Below are positions 23,233 to 31,999 of a DNA stretch of 64,000 bases, one piece after another (the stretch's first letter is position 1; each line of letters starts with the position of its first letter). The notes under the pieces are model-generated. The model was not told where the DNA came from, ran no database searches, and was given only the letters and a program-made list of their open reading frames with translations. A program made the position numbers and the translations under genes. Origin of the DNA: Streptomyces sp. NBC_00377 (GTDB lineage Bacteria > Actinomycetota > Actinomycetes > Streptomycetales > Streptomycetaceae); NCBI RefSeq assembly GCF_036075115.1, contig NZ_CP107958.1, positions 7,440,001 through 7,504,000 on the forward strand, read 5' to 3'.

Positions 23233-25968
23233 ATGTCCCCCATTCCCCGCAGGTCCCTCCTCAAGGCGGCGGCCGTCGCCGGCGCCGCCGCACAGTTCAG
23301 CTGGGCGCTGGGCGCGAAGGACGCCGAGGCCGCACCGAGAGCCGCGGCGGCGGACGCGGATCCGGTGACCCTGGACTGGCTGGAGGAGGGCGGCCTCGGC
23401 GCCGCCCCCGGCTCCACACTCGGCGTGCCCTGGCCCATGGGCACGTATCAGCAGGACCAGACCTTCGCGCTGACGGACGCCGCCGGCAAGGACGTCCCCG
23501 TGCAGTCCTGGCCCCTCGCGTACTGGCCGGACGGCTCGCTGAAGTGGACGGCCCACGCGGTCGGTTCGGGCTCCGGCAAGCTCACCCTCGCCGCCGGTAC
23601 CCCCGCCGCACCCGCCAAGAAGGTCACCGTCGACAAGCGCGGCGGCACCATCGACGTCTCGACGGGTGTCATCACGGCGAAGATCGGCACGTCCGGGGCG
23701 ACCCTCATCAAGTCCGTCACCCGCGGCTCCACCGAGATCGCCCGGAACGGCCGGCTGGTGCTGATCCGGCAGCCCGAGATCGAGGACGAGGACCAGGGCA
23801 CCGTCAAGACCGAGCGCTTCGAGGGCGCCATCGGCGGCGTCACCGTCGAGCAGACCGGCCCGATCCGCGCGGTCGTCCGCATCGACGGCAAACACCGCAA
23901 GGGCAGCCGCAGTTGGCTCCCGTTCTCCATCCGCCTGTACTTCTACGCGGGCGCCGACTCCTTCCGCATGGTGCACACGATCACCTACGACGGGAAGCAG
24001 GAGCCCGGCAAGGCGAGCGGCGACTTCATCCGGGGGCTGGGCGTCCGCTTCACCGTCCCGATGCGCGACGAGTCCTACGACCGTCACATCCGCATCGGCG
24101 GTGAGGGCACCGGTCTGCTGCGCGAGGCGGTCAAGGGCATCACCGGGCTGCGCCGTGACCCCGGGGCGGCGGTGCAGGCGGCCCAGTACGCGGGCCAGAA
24201 GCTCCCCGACCCCGCCACCTGGGACCAGCGGGTCACCACCCGGCTCCAGTACATCCCCGAGTGGGGCGACTACACCCTCTCGCAGCTCTCCGCCGACGGC
24301 TTCACGCTCCGCAAGCGCACCAAGAAGGGCCACGGCTGGATCGGCGCCGGCGGCGGGAAACGCGCCTCCGGCTTCGGATACGTCGGAGGGGCGAGCGGCG
24401 GATTCTCCTTCGGCCTCAGGGACTTCTGGGAGAAGCACCCCGCCCAGCTCGACATCCGCGACGCGCACACCGACGAGGCCGAGGTCACCCTCTGGCTCTG
24501 GTCGCCCGAGGCGCAGCCCATGGACCTGCGCTTCTACCACGACGGCATGGGCCAGGACACCTTCCCCGAACAGCTCGAGGGCCTCAACATCACCTACGAG
24601 GACCACGAGCCCGGCTTCGGCACCCCCTACGGCATCGCCCGCACCTCCGAACTCCTCTTCTGGGCCAACGAGTCCACGCCCGCCCCGGAGAAGCTCGCCG
24701 AACAGGTCGAGGCCGTACGGGTGCTGCCCCAGCTCGCCGCCCCGCCCAAGCAGCTCATCAAGGCCAAGGTGTTCGGTCCGGGCCTGTACTCCGAGCCGGA
24801 CCGGTCCACTCCCGCCAAGGCGAAGATCGAGGACCACCTCGACTTCCTCTTCACCTACTACAAGGGCCAGGTGGAGCAGCGCCGCTGGTACGGCTTCTGG
24901 GACTACGGCGACATCATGCACACCTACGACACCGTCCGGCACCAGTGGCGGTACGACATCGGCGGCTACGCCTGGGACAACTCGGAGCTGTCGCCGGACC
25001 TCTGGCTCTGGTTCGCCTACTTGCGCAGCGGCCGCGCGGACATCTTCCGCTTCGCCGAGGCGATGACCCGGCACACCGGCGAGGTCGACGTCTACCACCT
25101 CGGCCAGTGGGCCGGGCTCGGCACCCGGCACGGGGTGCAGCACTACGCGGACAGTGCCAAGCAGCAGCGGATCGCCAACACCACCTACCGCCGCTACTAC
25201 TACTTCCTCACGGGCGACGAACGCGTCGGCGACCTCATGCACGCCAACGTCGACTCCGACGAGACGTTCCTCGCCCTGGACCCGCTGCGCAAGATCCGTA
25301 CCGAGCCGTACACGCCCGACCGGCACGCCCTGTCCATCGGCTTCGGCACCGACTGGAGCGGCCTGGTGTCGGCGTGGTTGACCGAGTGGGAGCGCAAGGG
25401 TCCCAAGTGGGAGAAGGCCAAGGCCCGCGTCCTGTCCACCATGGAGACGATCGGCGCCCAGCCCAACGGCTTCGTCCAGGGCAGTGGCCTGTACGACCTC
25501 GACACCGGCCGGTTCGCGGTGGCCACGGCGCCGGTCGTCGGCGTTTCGCACCTGTCCGCGGTGTTCGGCCTCAACGAACTGTGCGCCGAGCTGATCCACC
25601 TGGTCGACGTACCGAAGTTCAAGGAGGCGTACCTCGACTACTGCCGCTACTTCAACGCCACCAAGGCGGAGCAGGCGGCGCGCTACGGCAGCAACTTCGG
25701 CTCACTGCTGCTCTTCCAGGGCCACTCGCGGCTCGACGCGTACGCAGCCGTCCAGACCGGCGACGCCGCGCTCGCCAAGCGGGCGTGGACGAAGTTCTAC
25801 AGCTCCGACGGCTACACGGAGTCCTCGCCGTGGAAGACGGAGCCGGTGAGCGGCCCCGCCGCCCTGGTCGCGGGCAGCGAGGCCGCCTGGGTGGCCACCA
25901 ACGACACCGCCCTGTACGGCCTCGCCGCCATCGAGAACCTGGCGCTGCTCGGCGACAAGATGCCGTGA
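23233..25968 (+). CDS. Tat-exported PcRGLX/YetA-like protein, probable exo-rhamnogalacturonan lyase
   Basis: This large secreted protein (911 aa) starts with a Tat signal (RRSLLKAAAVAGAAAQ, then an Ala-rich cleavage region). The N-terminal domain (DWLEEGGLGAAPGSTLGVPW, PLAYWPDGSLKWTAHAV) matches the RIFT-barrel domain I remember for fungal exo-rhamnogalacturonan lyase PcRGLX and Bacillus YetA. The middle and C-terminal parts, rich in Trp/Tyr (WYGFWDYGDIMHTYD), resemble its alpha/alpha barrel. The frame opens at 23002, but the signal peptide fixes the ATG at 23233, which has GAAAGG 10 bp before it. It would cut pectin backbone outside the cell to feed the importer. Confidence 0.7.
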   Translation: MSPIPRRSLLKAAAVAGAAAQFSWALGAKDAEAAPRAAAADADPVTLDWLEEGGLGAAPGSTLGVPWPMGTYQQDQTFALTDAAGKDVPVQSWPLAYWPDGSLKWTAHAVGSGSGKLTLAAGTPAAPAKKVTVDKRGGTIDVSTGVITAKIGTSGATLIKSVTRGSTEIARNGRLVLIRQPEIEDEDQGTVKTERFEGAIGGVTVEQTGPIRAVVRIDGKHRKGSRSWLPFSIRLYFYAGADSFRMVHTITYDGKQEPGKASGDFIRGLGVRFTVPMRDESYDRHIRIGGEGTGLLREAVKGITGLRRDPGAAVQAAQYAGQKLPDPATWDQRVTTRLQYIPEWGDYTLSQLSADGFTLRKRTKKGHGWIGAGGGKRASGFGYVGGASGGFSFGLRDFWEKHPAQLDIRDAHTDEAEVTLWLWSPEAQPMDLRFYHDGMGQDTFPEQLEGLNITYEDHEPGFGTPYGIARTSELLFWANESTPAPEKLAEQVEAVRVLPQLAAPPKQLIKAKVFGPGLYSEPDRSTPAKAKIEDHLDFLFTYYKGQVEQRRWYGFWDYGDIMHTYDTVRHQWRYDIGGYAWDNSELSPDLWLWFAYLRSGRADIFRFAEAMTRHTGEVDVYHLGQWAGLGTRHGVQHYADSAKQQRIANTTYRRYYYFLTGDERVGDLMHANVDSDETFLALDPLRKIRTEPYTPDRHALSIGFGTDWSGLVSAWLTEWERKGPKWEKAKARVLSTMETIGAQPNGFVQGSGLYDLDTGRFAVATAPVVGVSHLSAVFGLNELCAELIHLVDVPKFKEAYLDYCRYFNATKAEQAARYGSNFGSLLLFQGHSRLDAYAAVQTGDAALAKRAWTKFYSSDGYTESSPWKTEPVSGPAALVAGSEAAWVATNDTALYGLAAIENLALLGDKMP

Positions 25969-25986
25969 CCGGAGGTGACCGGAGGG

Positions 25987-26086
25987 TAGGGCCTGTCGTT
26001 CTGGATCAAGTCGCGCGTCGCGGGGTGCGGTGCCGGCCTGCAAGGCACCGTGAGTCAGGCCGATCCGATCCAGACGACAGGCCCTA
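25987..26086. mobile_element. MITE-like element with 20-bp inverted repeats and TA flanks
   Basis: TAGGGCCTGTCG(T)TCTGGATC at the left and its complement at the right (26067-26086) differ by a single inserted T. The inner 55 bp hold a second hairpin (GGTGCC/GGCACC) and no gene. TA bounds both ends, as expected for a TA target duplication. It looks like a non-autonomous element of a type I believe is common in Streptomyces; no transposase is present. Confidence 0.75.
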
Positions 26087-28480
26087 GTTCATCCTTCCCA
26101 GGACCTCCCGCACCCGCCGGACGTCGCGCAGACGCTGCTCGTACGTGGCACCGAGGGCGAGCAGCAGCAGCCCGGCGAGGGCGGGAGGCACCCAGCGGGG
26201 CAGGGCGTCGGTCACCTGGAGCAGGTAGGGGGCGAGCTCGTGCAGCGCGTCCAGGGCGAGCACCGAGCCGCCCAGCACGAGCGGCGCCCTGAGCCGGTGC
26301 CGGGCGCCCAGCAGCGTGAGCAGCAACGCGGCCGCCCCCAGCAACAGCGGGCGGGTCCACTCGACGTCCCCCCATGCCGTGGCGAGGCTCGGCAGCAGCG
26401 TGACGGTGAGACCGGGGCCGTACGCCGTCCAGGAGGAGGCCGCCGGGTCGCGGCGGCGGCGCAGCGCTCCGACGAGCAGCGCCGGGACCGTGACCGGCAG
26501 CGTGTACGCCTCCGGGACCACCACCTCCCAGGCCGCCAGCCGGACCCACATGGCCAGCACGAAGAGGGCGACGGCCGCGTAGCCGACGTGACGGCGGTCC
26601 GGGCGCACGGCCGTGCCCGCCGCGATCACCGCGCACAGGGACAGCACCAGGGCCAGCAGCGGCGGGTCGGTCACCGCCAGGCCGATGGCGACGAGCCCGG
26701 CGACGGTCCCCGCCGCCTCGACCGTCCACGTCGTCACCGGGTCGCCGAGCCGTGCCGCGACCAGGGCGGCGACCACCGGGACGACGAGCACCAGCAACGC
26801 GATGTACTCCGGCCGCCACCCGGCGGACGCGCCCGCGGCGCAGGCCAGGGCCGTGGCGTGGCCGAGGGAGGCGGCCGCGTACACCGGCGCCTGCCGACCG
26901 CGCCACGCGGCCACCGCGAACACCCCGGTCAGTGAGGCGAGGACGGCGAGGGTCGCCGGCTCGGTGGCCAGGGAGAGGGCGGCGAGGCCGAAGGAGGTGA
27001 GCAGAGCGAGTGCGCCGGCCGTCCGCGCCGTCAGTACCGTGCGACGGCCCACGACGACCAGGGCCACGAGGGCCGCCACCGTGAACCCGTGGACCGACAG
27101 TGCGGCGAGGTAGGGGAGTTGCAGCGCCGCGGGAGTGACGAGCGCGGCGCCCCAGGCCGCCGTCAGCGCGGCGGTCAGCGCCTGCGGACGCCACTGCTCG
27201 CTGCGCACCGCCGTCGCCAGGACCACGGCGACCGCGGCGAGGACCAGCGGCGCCGTCACGGCGTGCGACGGCCAGGAGACGTCGGTCGTCACCGCGGCAC
27301 GGGCGTCGCCCGGGGCCCCGGACCAGATGTGCCCGAGCCACGACGCCGGTCCCAGCAGCGTGATACCCACGGCCGGAAGCGCCCACAGCACCGCGCCCGC
27401 CTGTACGGCGCCGGAGGCCAGGGCGACACCCCGGCGCACCGCTTGCGGGCCCCGTACGGCGGCCGACAGCGCGATGCCGCAGGCCAGGTAGGCCGGCACC
27501 GCCCAGTCGGCGGGAACCGACACCCGGAGAACGCCGCCCAGGCCGGCCACCGCGCACAGGGCGGCGGTCGCCGCCATGCCCGTCGTGAGCTCCGGCCGGG
27601 GCGCGGAGCGGGCCATACCCAGGGCGATCACCGCCGCGAGGAGGAGGAGCGCCGCCGCACGGACGGCGGCGCTCGGACCGGACGCTCCCAGCGAGAGCAG
27701 ACCGGCCGTCAGGACACCCCAGCCGCCGGCGCCGAACGCGCACACCATGGCGACCGGGCGCACCGGCTGCTCGGACACCCGCAGCGCCACCACGGCGTCG
27801 AGCGCCGCCGTCAGCAGCACCGCGCAGGTGACCATGTGCGGCCCGCCGCCGAGGGCGATCGTCCAGAGGACCAGCGGGAGTTGCGCGACCACCAGGGCGG
27901 CCGGGCGCGGCAGTCGCAGCGTGACCGCGCCGGACAGCGCGGCGAGCGCCGTGCCGTACGCCGCCCACACCGCCGCGAGCGCCGTCGACACGGCCGCCGC
28001 GTACGTCGTACCGTCCGCCGCCGTGAACACCACCTCGTGCAGGGCGTACGCGTCGAGCACCGTCAGCGCCAGGCCGAGACCCGCGACCGACTCGGCCGTC
28101 GAACGCAGCCCCCTGTTCAGCAGCGCCACGGGCGCGCCGAGCACCGCGAGCGTGACCGCGCCGAGTACCAGCGAACGGCCGGTGATCCCCAGGTGACCCC
28201 AGCTGACCAGCGTGAACACCATCGCCGCGATGGTGAGCAGGATGCCGCCCAGCAGCAGGAGGACGTTCTGCACACCCGGGGCGGTGGTCTCGGGGCGGCC
28301 GGACGGTCCCGCCGGCGCCGGGCCGTTCGGCCACACCGGCGCGGCCGGCCGCGCCGCCTGCTGGAGCATCGTGACCAACCAGGCGCGGCGGGCCAGCAAC
28401 TGGGCGCGACGGGCGTCCAGTTGCCGGAGCTCATTGTCGAGGAACCAAAGCTCCTGGGCCGGGGGCGGAGAATGCGTCAT
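26084..28480 (-). CDS. Large polytopic membrane protein, unknown function
   Basis: The 798-aa protein has a soluble N-terminus with a short coiled-coil-like helix (LDNELRQLDARRAQLLARRAWL), a Pro/Gly linker and then roughly twenty hydrophobic helices to near the C-terminus, ending in a basic tail (YEQRLRDVRRVREVLGRMN). I recognise no family beyond actinobacterial integral membrane proteins of this layout. ATG 28480 is preferred to 28516 by composition only; neither has a strong binding site. Its TAG stop is formed by the TA edge of the adjacent MITE-like element, so the original C-terminus may have been longer. Confidence 0.72.
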   Translation of the reverse strand: MTHSPPPAQELWFLDNELRQLDARRAQLLARRAWLVTMLQQAARPAAPVWPNGPAPAGPSGRPETTAPGVQNVLLLLGGILLTIAAMVFTLVSWGHLGITGRSLVLGAVTLAVLGAPVALLNRGLRSTAESVAGLGLALTVLDAYALHEVVFTAADGTTYAAAVSTALAAVWAAYGTALAALSGAVTLRLPRPAALVVAQLPLVLWTIALGGGPHMVTCAVLLTAALDAVVALRVSEQPVRPVAMVCAFGAGGWGVLTAGLLSLGASGPSAAVRAAALLLLAAVIALGMARSAPRPELTTGMAATAALCAVAGLGGVLRVSVPADWAVPAYLACGIALSAAVRGPQAVRRGVALASGAVQAGAVLWALPAVGITLLGPASWLGHIWSGAPGDARAAVTTDVSWPSHAVTAPLVLAAVAVVLATAVRSEQWRPQALTAALTAAWGAALVTPAALQLPYLAALSVHGFTVAALVALVVVGRRTVLTARTAGALALLTSFGLAALSLATEPATLAVLASLTGVFAVAAWRGRQAPVYAAASLGHATALACAAGASAGWRPEYIALLVLVVPVVAALVAARLGDPVTTWTVEAAGTVAGLVAIGLAVTDPPLLALVLSLCAVIAAGTAVRPDRRHVGYAAVALFVLAMWVRLAAWEVVVPEAYTLPVTVPALLVGALRRRRDPAASSWTAYGPGLTVTLLPSLATAWGDVEWTRPLLLGAAALLLTLLGARHRLRAPLVLGGSVLALDALHELAPYLLQVTDALPRWVPPALAGLLLLALGATYEQRLRDVRRVREVLGRMN

Positions 28481-28582
28481 GCGTCGGAGTGTGGTCCGCG
28501 TCACGAACGGCGACATGAGCGCACGTACTCAGAACGTACTCAAATGCCGTCTGCGGTGTCCCCGCGAGGGAACACTCCGCCC

Positions 28583-29029
28583 ATGGACTGGACCCGTTAC
28601 CGCTTCCGCAGCCTGTGGGCCCTGCCCGCCCCGCCCGCCCGTGTGTACGAGGCGCTGGAGCGGGTCGAGGAGTATCCCCGCTGGTGGCGCCAGGTGCGTG
28701 AGGTGAAGCGGATCGACGACGCGACCGGCGTCATCCGCATCCGCTCCCTCCTTCCGTACGACATGACCTTCACCGCGCGAGAGGAACGGCGCGACCCGGC
28801 GGCCGGGATCCTGGAGAGCTCCTTCTCGGGCGACATCGACGGCTGGGCGCGCTGGACGATCACGGCCCGGGGCTCCGGCACCCTCGCCCGCTACGACCAG
28901 GTGGTCCGGGTCGGCAAGCCGCTGCTCAGGGTGTTCGCCGTCCCCGGGCGGCCGGTGTTCCGCCTCAACCACCGGCTGATGATGCGTGCCGGCCGCCACG
29001 GCCTGACCGCGTACCTGGAAGCGGTTTGA
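28583..29029 (+). CDS. SRPBCC (START-like) polyketide-cyclase-family protein
   Basis: This 148-aa protein has the helix-grip fold pattern: an N-terminal strand, then APPARVYEALERVEEYPRWW, a series of beta strands, and a long C-terminal helix (RLNHRLMMRAGRHGLTAYLEAV). These proteins bind hydrophobic ligands; some are cyclases in aromatic polyketide pathways, but no such pathway is nearby. The ATG follows GAGGGAA at about 10 bp. It is divergent from the large membrane protein and just upstream of a tRNA. Confidence 0.78.
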   Translation: MDWTRYRFRSLWALPAPPARVYEALERVEEYPRWWRQVREVKRIDDATGVIRIRSLLPYDMTFTAREERRDPAAGILESSFSGDIDGWARWTITARGSGTLARYDQVVRVGKPLLRVFAVPGRPVFRLNHRLMMRAGRHGLTAYLEAV

Positions 29030-29068
29030 AGGAAGCCCGCGAAGCCCTGTATTGTTCGGTGCGTTCCC

Positions 29069-29140
29069 GGGCGATTAGCTCAGTGGGAGAGCGCTTCGTT
29101 CACACCGAAGAGGTCACTGGTTCGAACCCAGTATCGCCCA
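29069..29140 (+). tRNA. tRNA-Val(CAC), copy 2
   Basis: This is identical in all 72 nt to the gene at 18691, with anticodon CAC, GGGCGAT/ATCGCCC acceptor and no encoded CCA. The flanks beyond the gene differ, so the identity reflects gene conservation or conversion, not a large recent duplication. Confidence 0.96.
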
Positions 29141-29149
29141 CCGGGAAGG

Positions 29150-29179
29150 GCCGGTCCGCATCACGCGGACCGGCTTTTT
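29150..29179 (+). terminator. Canonical intrinsic terminator after tRNA-Val
   Basis: GCCGGTCCGC (29150-29159) and GCGGACCGGC (29165-29174) form a perfect 10-bp stem followed directly by TTTTT (29175-29179), rare in this GC-rich DNA. Confidence 0.9.
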
Positions 29180-29226
29180 CGTGTCTGCGGCGCCGTGTTC
29201 CGCGGCGCCGTGTCGGCCGACGCCGC

Positions 29227-29952
29227 CTACGCCGCCGCCGGGAGCTCCGGGCGCAGCGGCCAGGAGGTGTCCACCGTCTCCGGCGTGCCGCTGCGCGCGA
29301 ACCACGCCTGGAGCCCGCGCGCCTGCGCGGCATGCCAGGCCGTCTGTAGCGCGTGCAGGTCGGCGGGGGAGAGACGTTCCAGCCGGGCCGCGAACCGCCG
29401 GGCCAGCGCCCGGACGACCTCCAGCGCGGCCAGTGCGTCCGCCGCCGCGTCGTGCGCGTCGGCCAGCGTCACGTCGTAGTGCGCGCACAGGTCGGTGAGC
29501 GTGCGCCGGCCCTTGCGATAGCGGTCCAGATGCTTGTCGAGGACCCGAGGGTCCAGCACCCGCAGTGGCGCCGCGCCCAGCCAGTTGTCCAGCGCCGAGG
29601 CCCGGTGCCTGCGCAGCTCACGGTCGAGCAGCGTCAGGTCGAACGGCGCGTTCATCACCACCAGCGGGCGCCCCGCGGCGGCCTGCTCGGCGAGCAGCTC
29701 GGCTATCTCGAACATGACCGGGGCCGGCCAGCGGCCGTTGCGCTGGAGATGATCCTCCGTCAGCCCGTGCACCTCCGTCGCCCCGGCCGGCACCGGCACG
29801 CCCGGGTTCACCAGCCAGCGGCTCACCCGCGGCCGCGCACCCGGCGCGTCCTGGACGACGAGGGCGGCCGACACGATCCGGTCGGTCTCCACGTCGACGC
29901 CCGTCGTCTCCGTGTCAAAGGCGGCCAGAGGCCCCTCGTACCAGTACGTCAT
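29227..29952 (-). CDS. DnaQ-like DEDDh 3'-5' exonuclease
   Basis: This 241-aa protein belongs to the Pol III epsilon-type exonuclease family. ExoI is FDTETTG (Asp13, Glu15), ExoII is NAPFDLTLLD (Asp105) and ExoIII is HDAAAD (His167, Asp172), so the four acidic residues and the catalytic His are present. It should remove nucleotides from 3' ends with two metal ions. ATG 29952 fits the GAGGGG site better than the GTG two codons upstream. It is not fused to a polymerase or helicase, so repair, proofreading or RNA turnover are all possible. It is divergent from the DUF4365-type gene. Confidence 0.87.
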   Translation of the reverse strand: MTYWYEGPLAAFDTETTGVDVETDRIVSAALVVQDAPGARPRVSRWLVNPGVPVPAGATEVHGLTEDHLQRNGRWPAPVMFEIAELLAEQAAAGRPLVVMNAPFDLTLLDRELRRHRASALDNWLGAAPLRVLDPRVLDKHLDRYRKGRRTLTDLCAHYDVTLADAHDAAADALAALEVVRALARRFAARLERLSPADLHALQTAWHAAQARGLQAWFARSGTPETVDTSWPLRPELPAAA

Positions 29953-30120
29953 ACCCACACAACCCCTCGTTCACCCACGGCAGCTGACGCCCCGTCTTCT
30001 GCCTGTTTGGTGATACCCGGGCTGTTTGCGCCGTACGCCGGAAGGACACAACACGAGTACGGGTCATCGCAGTTCAGCGGCCCGTCACGGGGACTGGCTT
30101 TGCGTGGAAGGCTGTTGGTC

Positions 30121-30687
30121 ATGGCGATAGCGCAGCCCGAGCGGAGCGGGCTGCTGCCCGAACGCGAGGGGCTTCACCGCGGCACGCTCGCCACCACCGC
30201 CTGCATGGAGACCCTCCAGGTCGGCTATCTGCACGCCGTCGCGGCGGCGGCGGGCTGCTCGCTGTCCCAGCCGTTCCCGGACAACGGCATCGACTGGCAC
30301 GTCAGCCACAGCGCACCCCAGCACACGGTCGACGACGAGGTCACCATCAAGGTGCAGCTGAAGGCCACCTACCAGATCCGGCCCGACCCGCCGGGCCGCT
30401 TCTTCTCCTTCACGCTCGACAACGACCACCTGCGCAAGCTCGCCCGCACCCCGGTGTCGGTGCACAAGATCCTCGTCGTGATGCTCGTCCCGCGGTCCCA
30501 GGACCAGTGGCTGCGCGCCGGCCACGACCGCCTCGACCTGCGGCACTGCTGCTACTGGGTCAATCTCGCCGGCCACCCGATCACGGGCCGGACCCGGACC
30601 ACCGTGCGGATACCGACCACACGCATCTTCGACGACCGGGCGCTGTGCGAGATCATGACGCGGGCCGGGACGGGAGGCAGACCATGA
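30121..30687 (+). CDS. DUF4365-like protein, predicted PD-(D/E)XK nuclease
   Basis: The 188-aa protein shows a nuclease-like arrangement: Glu30 in TTACMETLQVG, Asp58 in DNGIDWHV, then Gln79-Leu-Lys81 in IKVQLKATYQ, the E...D...QxK spacing of PD-(D/E)XK folds. DUF4365 proteins have this core and are thought to be nuclease-related. The second acidic position is Gln, which is allowed in some members. ATG 30121 follows GGAAGG at about 9 bp. It overlaps the next gene by 4 bp, so the two products probably act together. The cleavage activity is inference. Confidence 0.7.
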   Translation: MAIAQPERSGLLPEREGLHRGTLATTACMETLQVGYLHAVAAAAGCSLSQPFPDNGIDWHVSHSAPQHTVDDEVTIKVQLKATYQIRPDPPGRFFSFTLDNDHLRKLARTPVSVHKILVVMLVPRSQDQWLRAGHDRLDLRHCCYWVNLAGHPITGRTRTTVRIPTTRIFDDRALCEIMTRAGTGGRP

Positions 30688-31910
30688 CCCACCGCCCCCT
30701 CGACGAGCCACTACGGCCGGTACGGCCGCATCCCGAGGCCCACTGGAACCAGCCCCCCGAGCCCGGTCAGGTCGATCCGGTCGTCCTCGGCGTCCTGCTG
30801 CGCCGGCACGGCTGGCAGCGGCGCGGCGGCGCCGCCGGCCGCTACGGCCGCTGGACCCCGCCCGGACCGGGCGGCGGCGGGACCAGCCTGCTCGTGCCCG
30901 AGAGCAGGGCCTTCCCCGACAGCGACGACCTGCTCGGCGAGGCGCTCCTCGCGCTGACCCGCAGCGGCACGCCCTCCGCGCGCGAGGTCCTCGTCGCCCT
31001 CGCCGTACCGAGCGACGAGATCCGCTGGTGGCGGGACGCCCCGACCGGGCCCGCCGGGGCCGCGTCGTGGGCCGTCGAGGAACAACTGCGCGGCGCCGCC
31101 CGCCAGATGCTGCTGGCCGGCGCGCTCGCCACACGCGCGCGTGCCGGCTACTACGGGGCCCGGCACCGGCGGGCGGCCCTCGCGACACTGGAGAGCGTCC
31201 TGGTCGGCTCCGCGTCCGGCGGGCGCCGCCTGACGGCCTTCGCGCCCGTCGCGGGCGCCCGCCCTCTCGCCGTACGCCTCCACCAGGCCCTGTACGCGGT
31301 CCGTGAGGCCATCGACTACCAGCGGGCCACCGGCGGCATGGACGCCTTCGACGGGGCCGTGGAGGCCGGCGCCAGCCGTGAGCTCACCGAGGCCCTGATC
31401 GTCCTCGTCCGGGGCGCCGAGGGCGCCCGGATCTGCGTCGAGTGGGCGCCGGCCGCCGGGGTCCCCGAGGCGTGCGCCGCGGGTGGCGACCCGGTCGAGT
31501 TCTCGCCCGGCGACCTGCCCGTACTGCGCGCGGCGGGGGCCCGCTATCTCCGCGAGGAGCCCCCCGTGCCCGTCAGGGTCACCGGCACGGTCGTGCGGAT
31601 GCGCAGGTCGGGGCCGCGCGGTGAGGGCAGCGTACGGCTGCGGGTGCTGGCCGGTGCCGAGATCCCGCACGTCCGGCTCACCCTCGACGAGGAGGACTAC
31701 CGCATCGCCGGACAGGCCCACCTGGTCGGGCTGCCGGTGCGGGTGCAGGGCCGGCTGGAGAGCAGGGGCGGCTTCCGCCGGCTCACCGGCGCCTGCGGGG
31801 TCGTACCCGTGCAGGTGGACGAGGCGGAGCGGGACCGGCTGATGAAGTCGCTACAGGAGAATCTCGACTGCTTCGAGGAGGCCTGCGGAGGGGAGCAGCT
31901 CGGGGACTGA
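30684..31910 (+). CDS. 408-aa protein of unknown function with a possible OB-like C-terminal domain
   Basis: I do not recognise a family. Residues about 25-60 form a basic Arg/Gly-rich stretch. The central part (about 70-280) is alpha-helical. Residues about 295-390 alternate strands in the pattern VPVRVTGTVVRM ... VRLRVLAG ... LVGLPVRVQGRLES, which could be an OB-type nucleic-acid-binding fold. The ATG overlaps the upstream stop (ATGA), so it is translationally coupled to the DUF4365-like gene. thrS follows 89 bp downstream. No catalytic motif was found. Confidence 0.75.
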   Translation: MTHRPLDEPLRPVRPHPEAHWNQPPEPGQVDPVVLGVLLRRHGWQRRGGAAGRYGRWTPPGPGGGGTSLLVPESRAFPDSDDLLGEALLALTRSGTPSAREVLVALAVPSDEIRWWRDAPTGPAGAASWAVEEQLRGAARQMLLAGALATRARAGYYGARHRRAALATLESVLVGSASGGRRLTAFAPVAGARPLAVRLHQALYAVREAIDYQRATGGMDAFDGAVEAGASRELTEALIVLVRGAEGARICVEWAPAAGVPEACAAGGDPVEFSPGDLPVLRAAGARYLREEPPVPVRVTGTVVRMRRSGPRGEGSVRLRVLAGAEIPHVRLTLDEEDYRIAGQAHLVGLPVRVQGRLESRGGFRRLTGACGVVPVQVDEAERDRLMKSLQENLDCFEEACGGEQLGD

Positions 31911-31999
31911 TTTCGCGGTGGGCGGGTGCGGGTCGGTACGATCGCCTCTTGCGCGCGCTCACGGTATGGCGCCGCACCCCCTTCAGTCAGGAGAGACCG

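Noticed and set aside
23164..25599. 811-aa minus-strand open frame under the lyase gene
   Set aside because: It is low-complexity Val/Gly/Asp-rich sequence with no motif; the plus-strand Tat protein explains this DNA.
27089..28582. Long plus-strand frame upstream of the cyclase-like protein
   Set aside because: It overlaps the large minus-strand membrane protein and is Arg/Gln-rich shadow; only the last 148 residues from ATG 28583 form a protein fold.
29069..29140. Recent segmental duplication of the 18.7-kb tRNA region
   Set aside because: Only the 72-nt tRNA is identical; the flanking sequences differ beyond a few bases.
31911..31999. T-box leader before thrS
   Set aside because: The gap is 89 bp and lacks the T-box core and a specifier stem; a simple promoter is enough.
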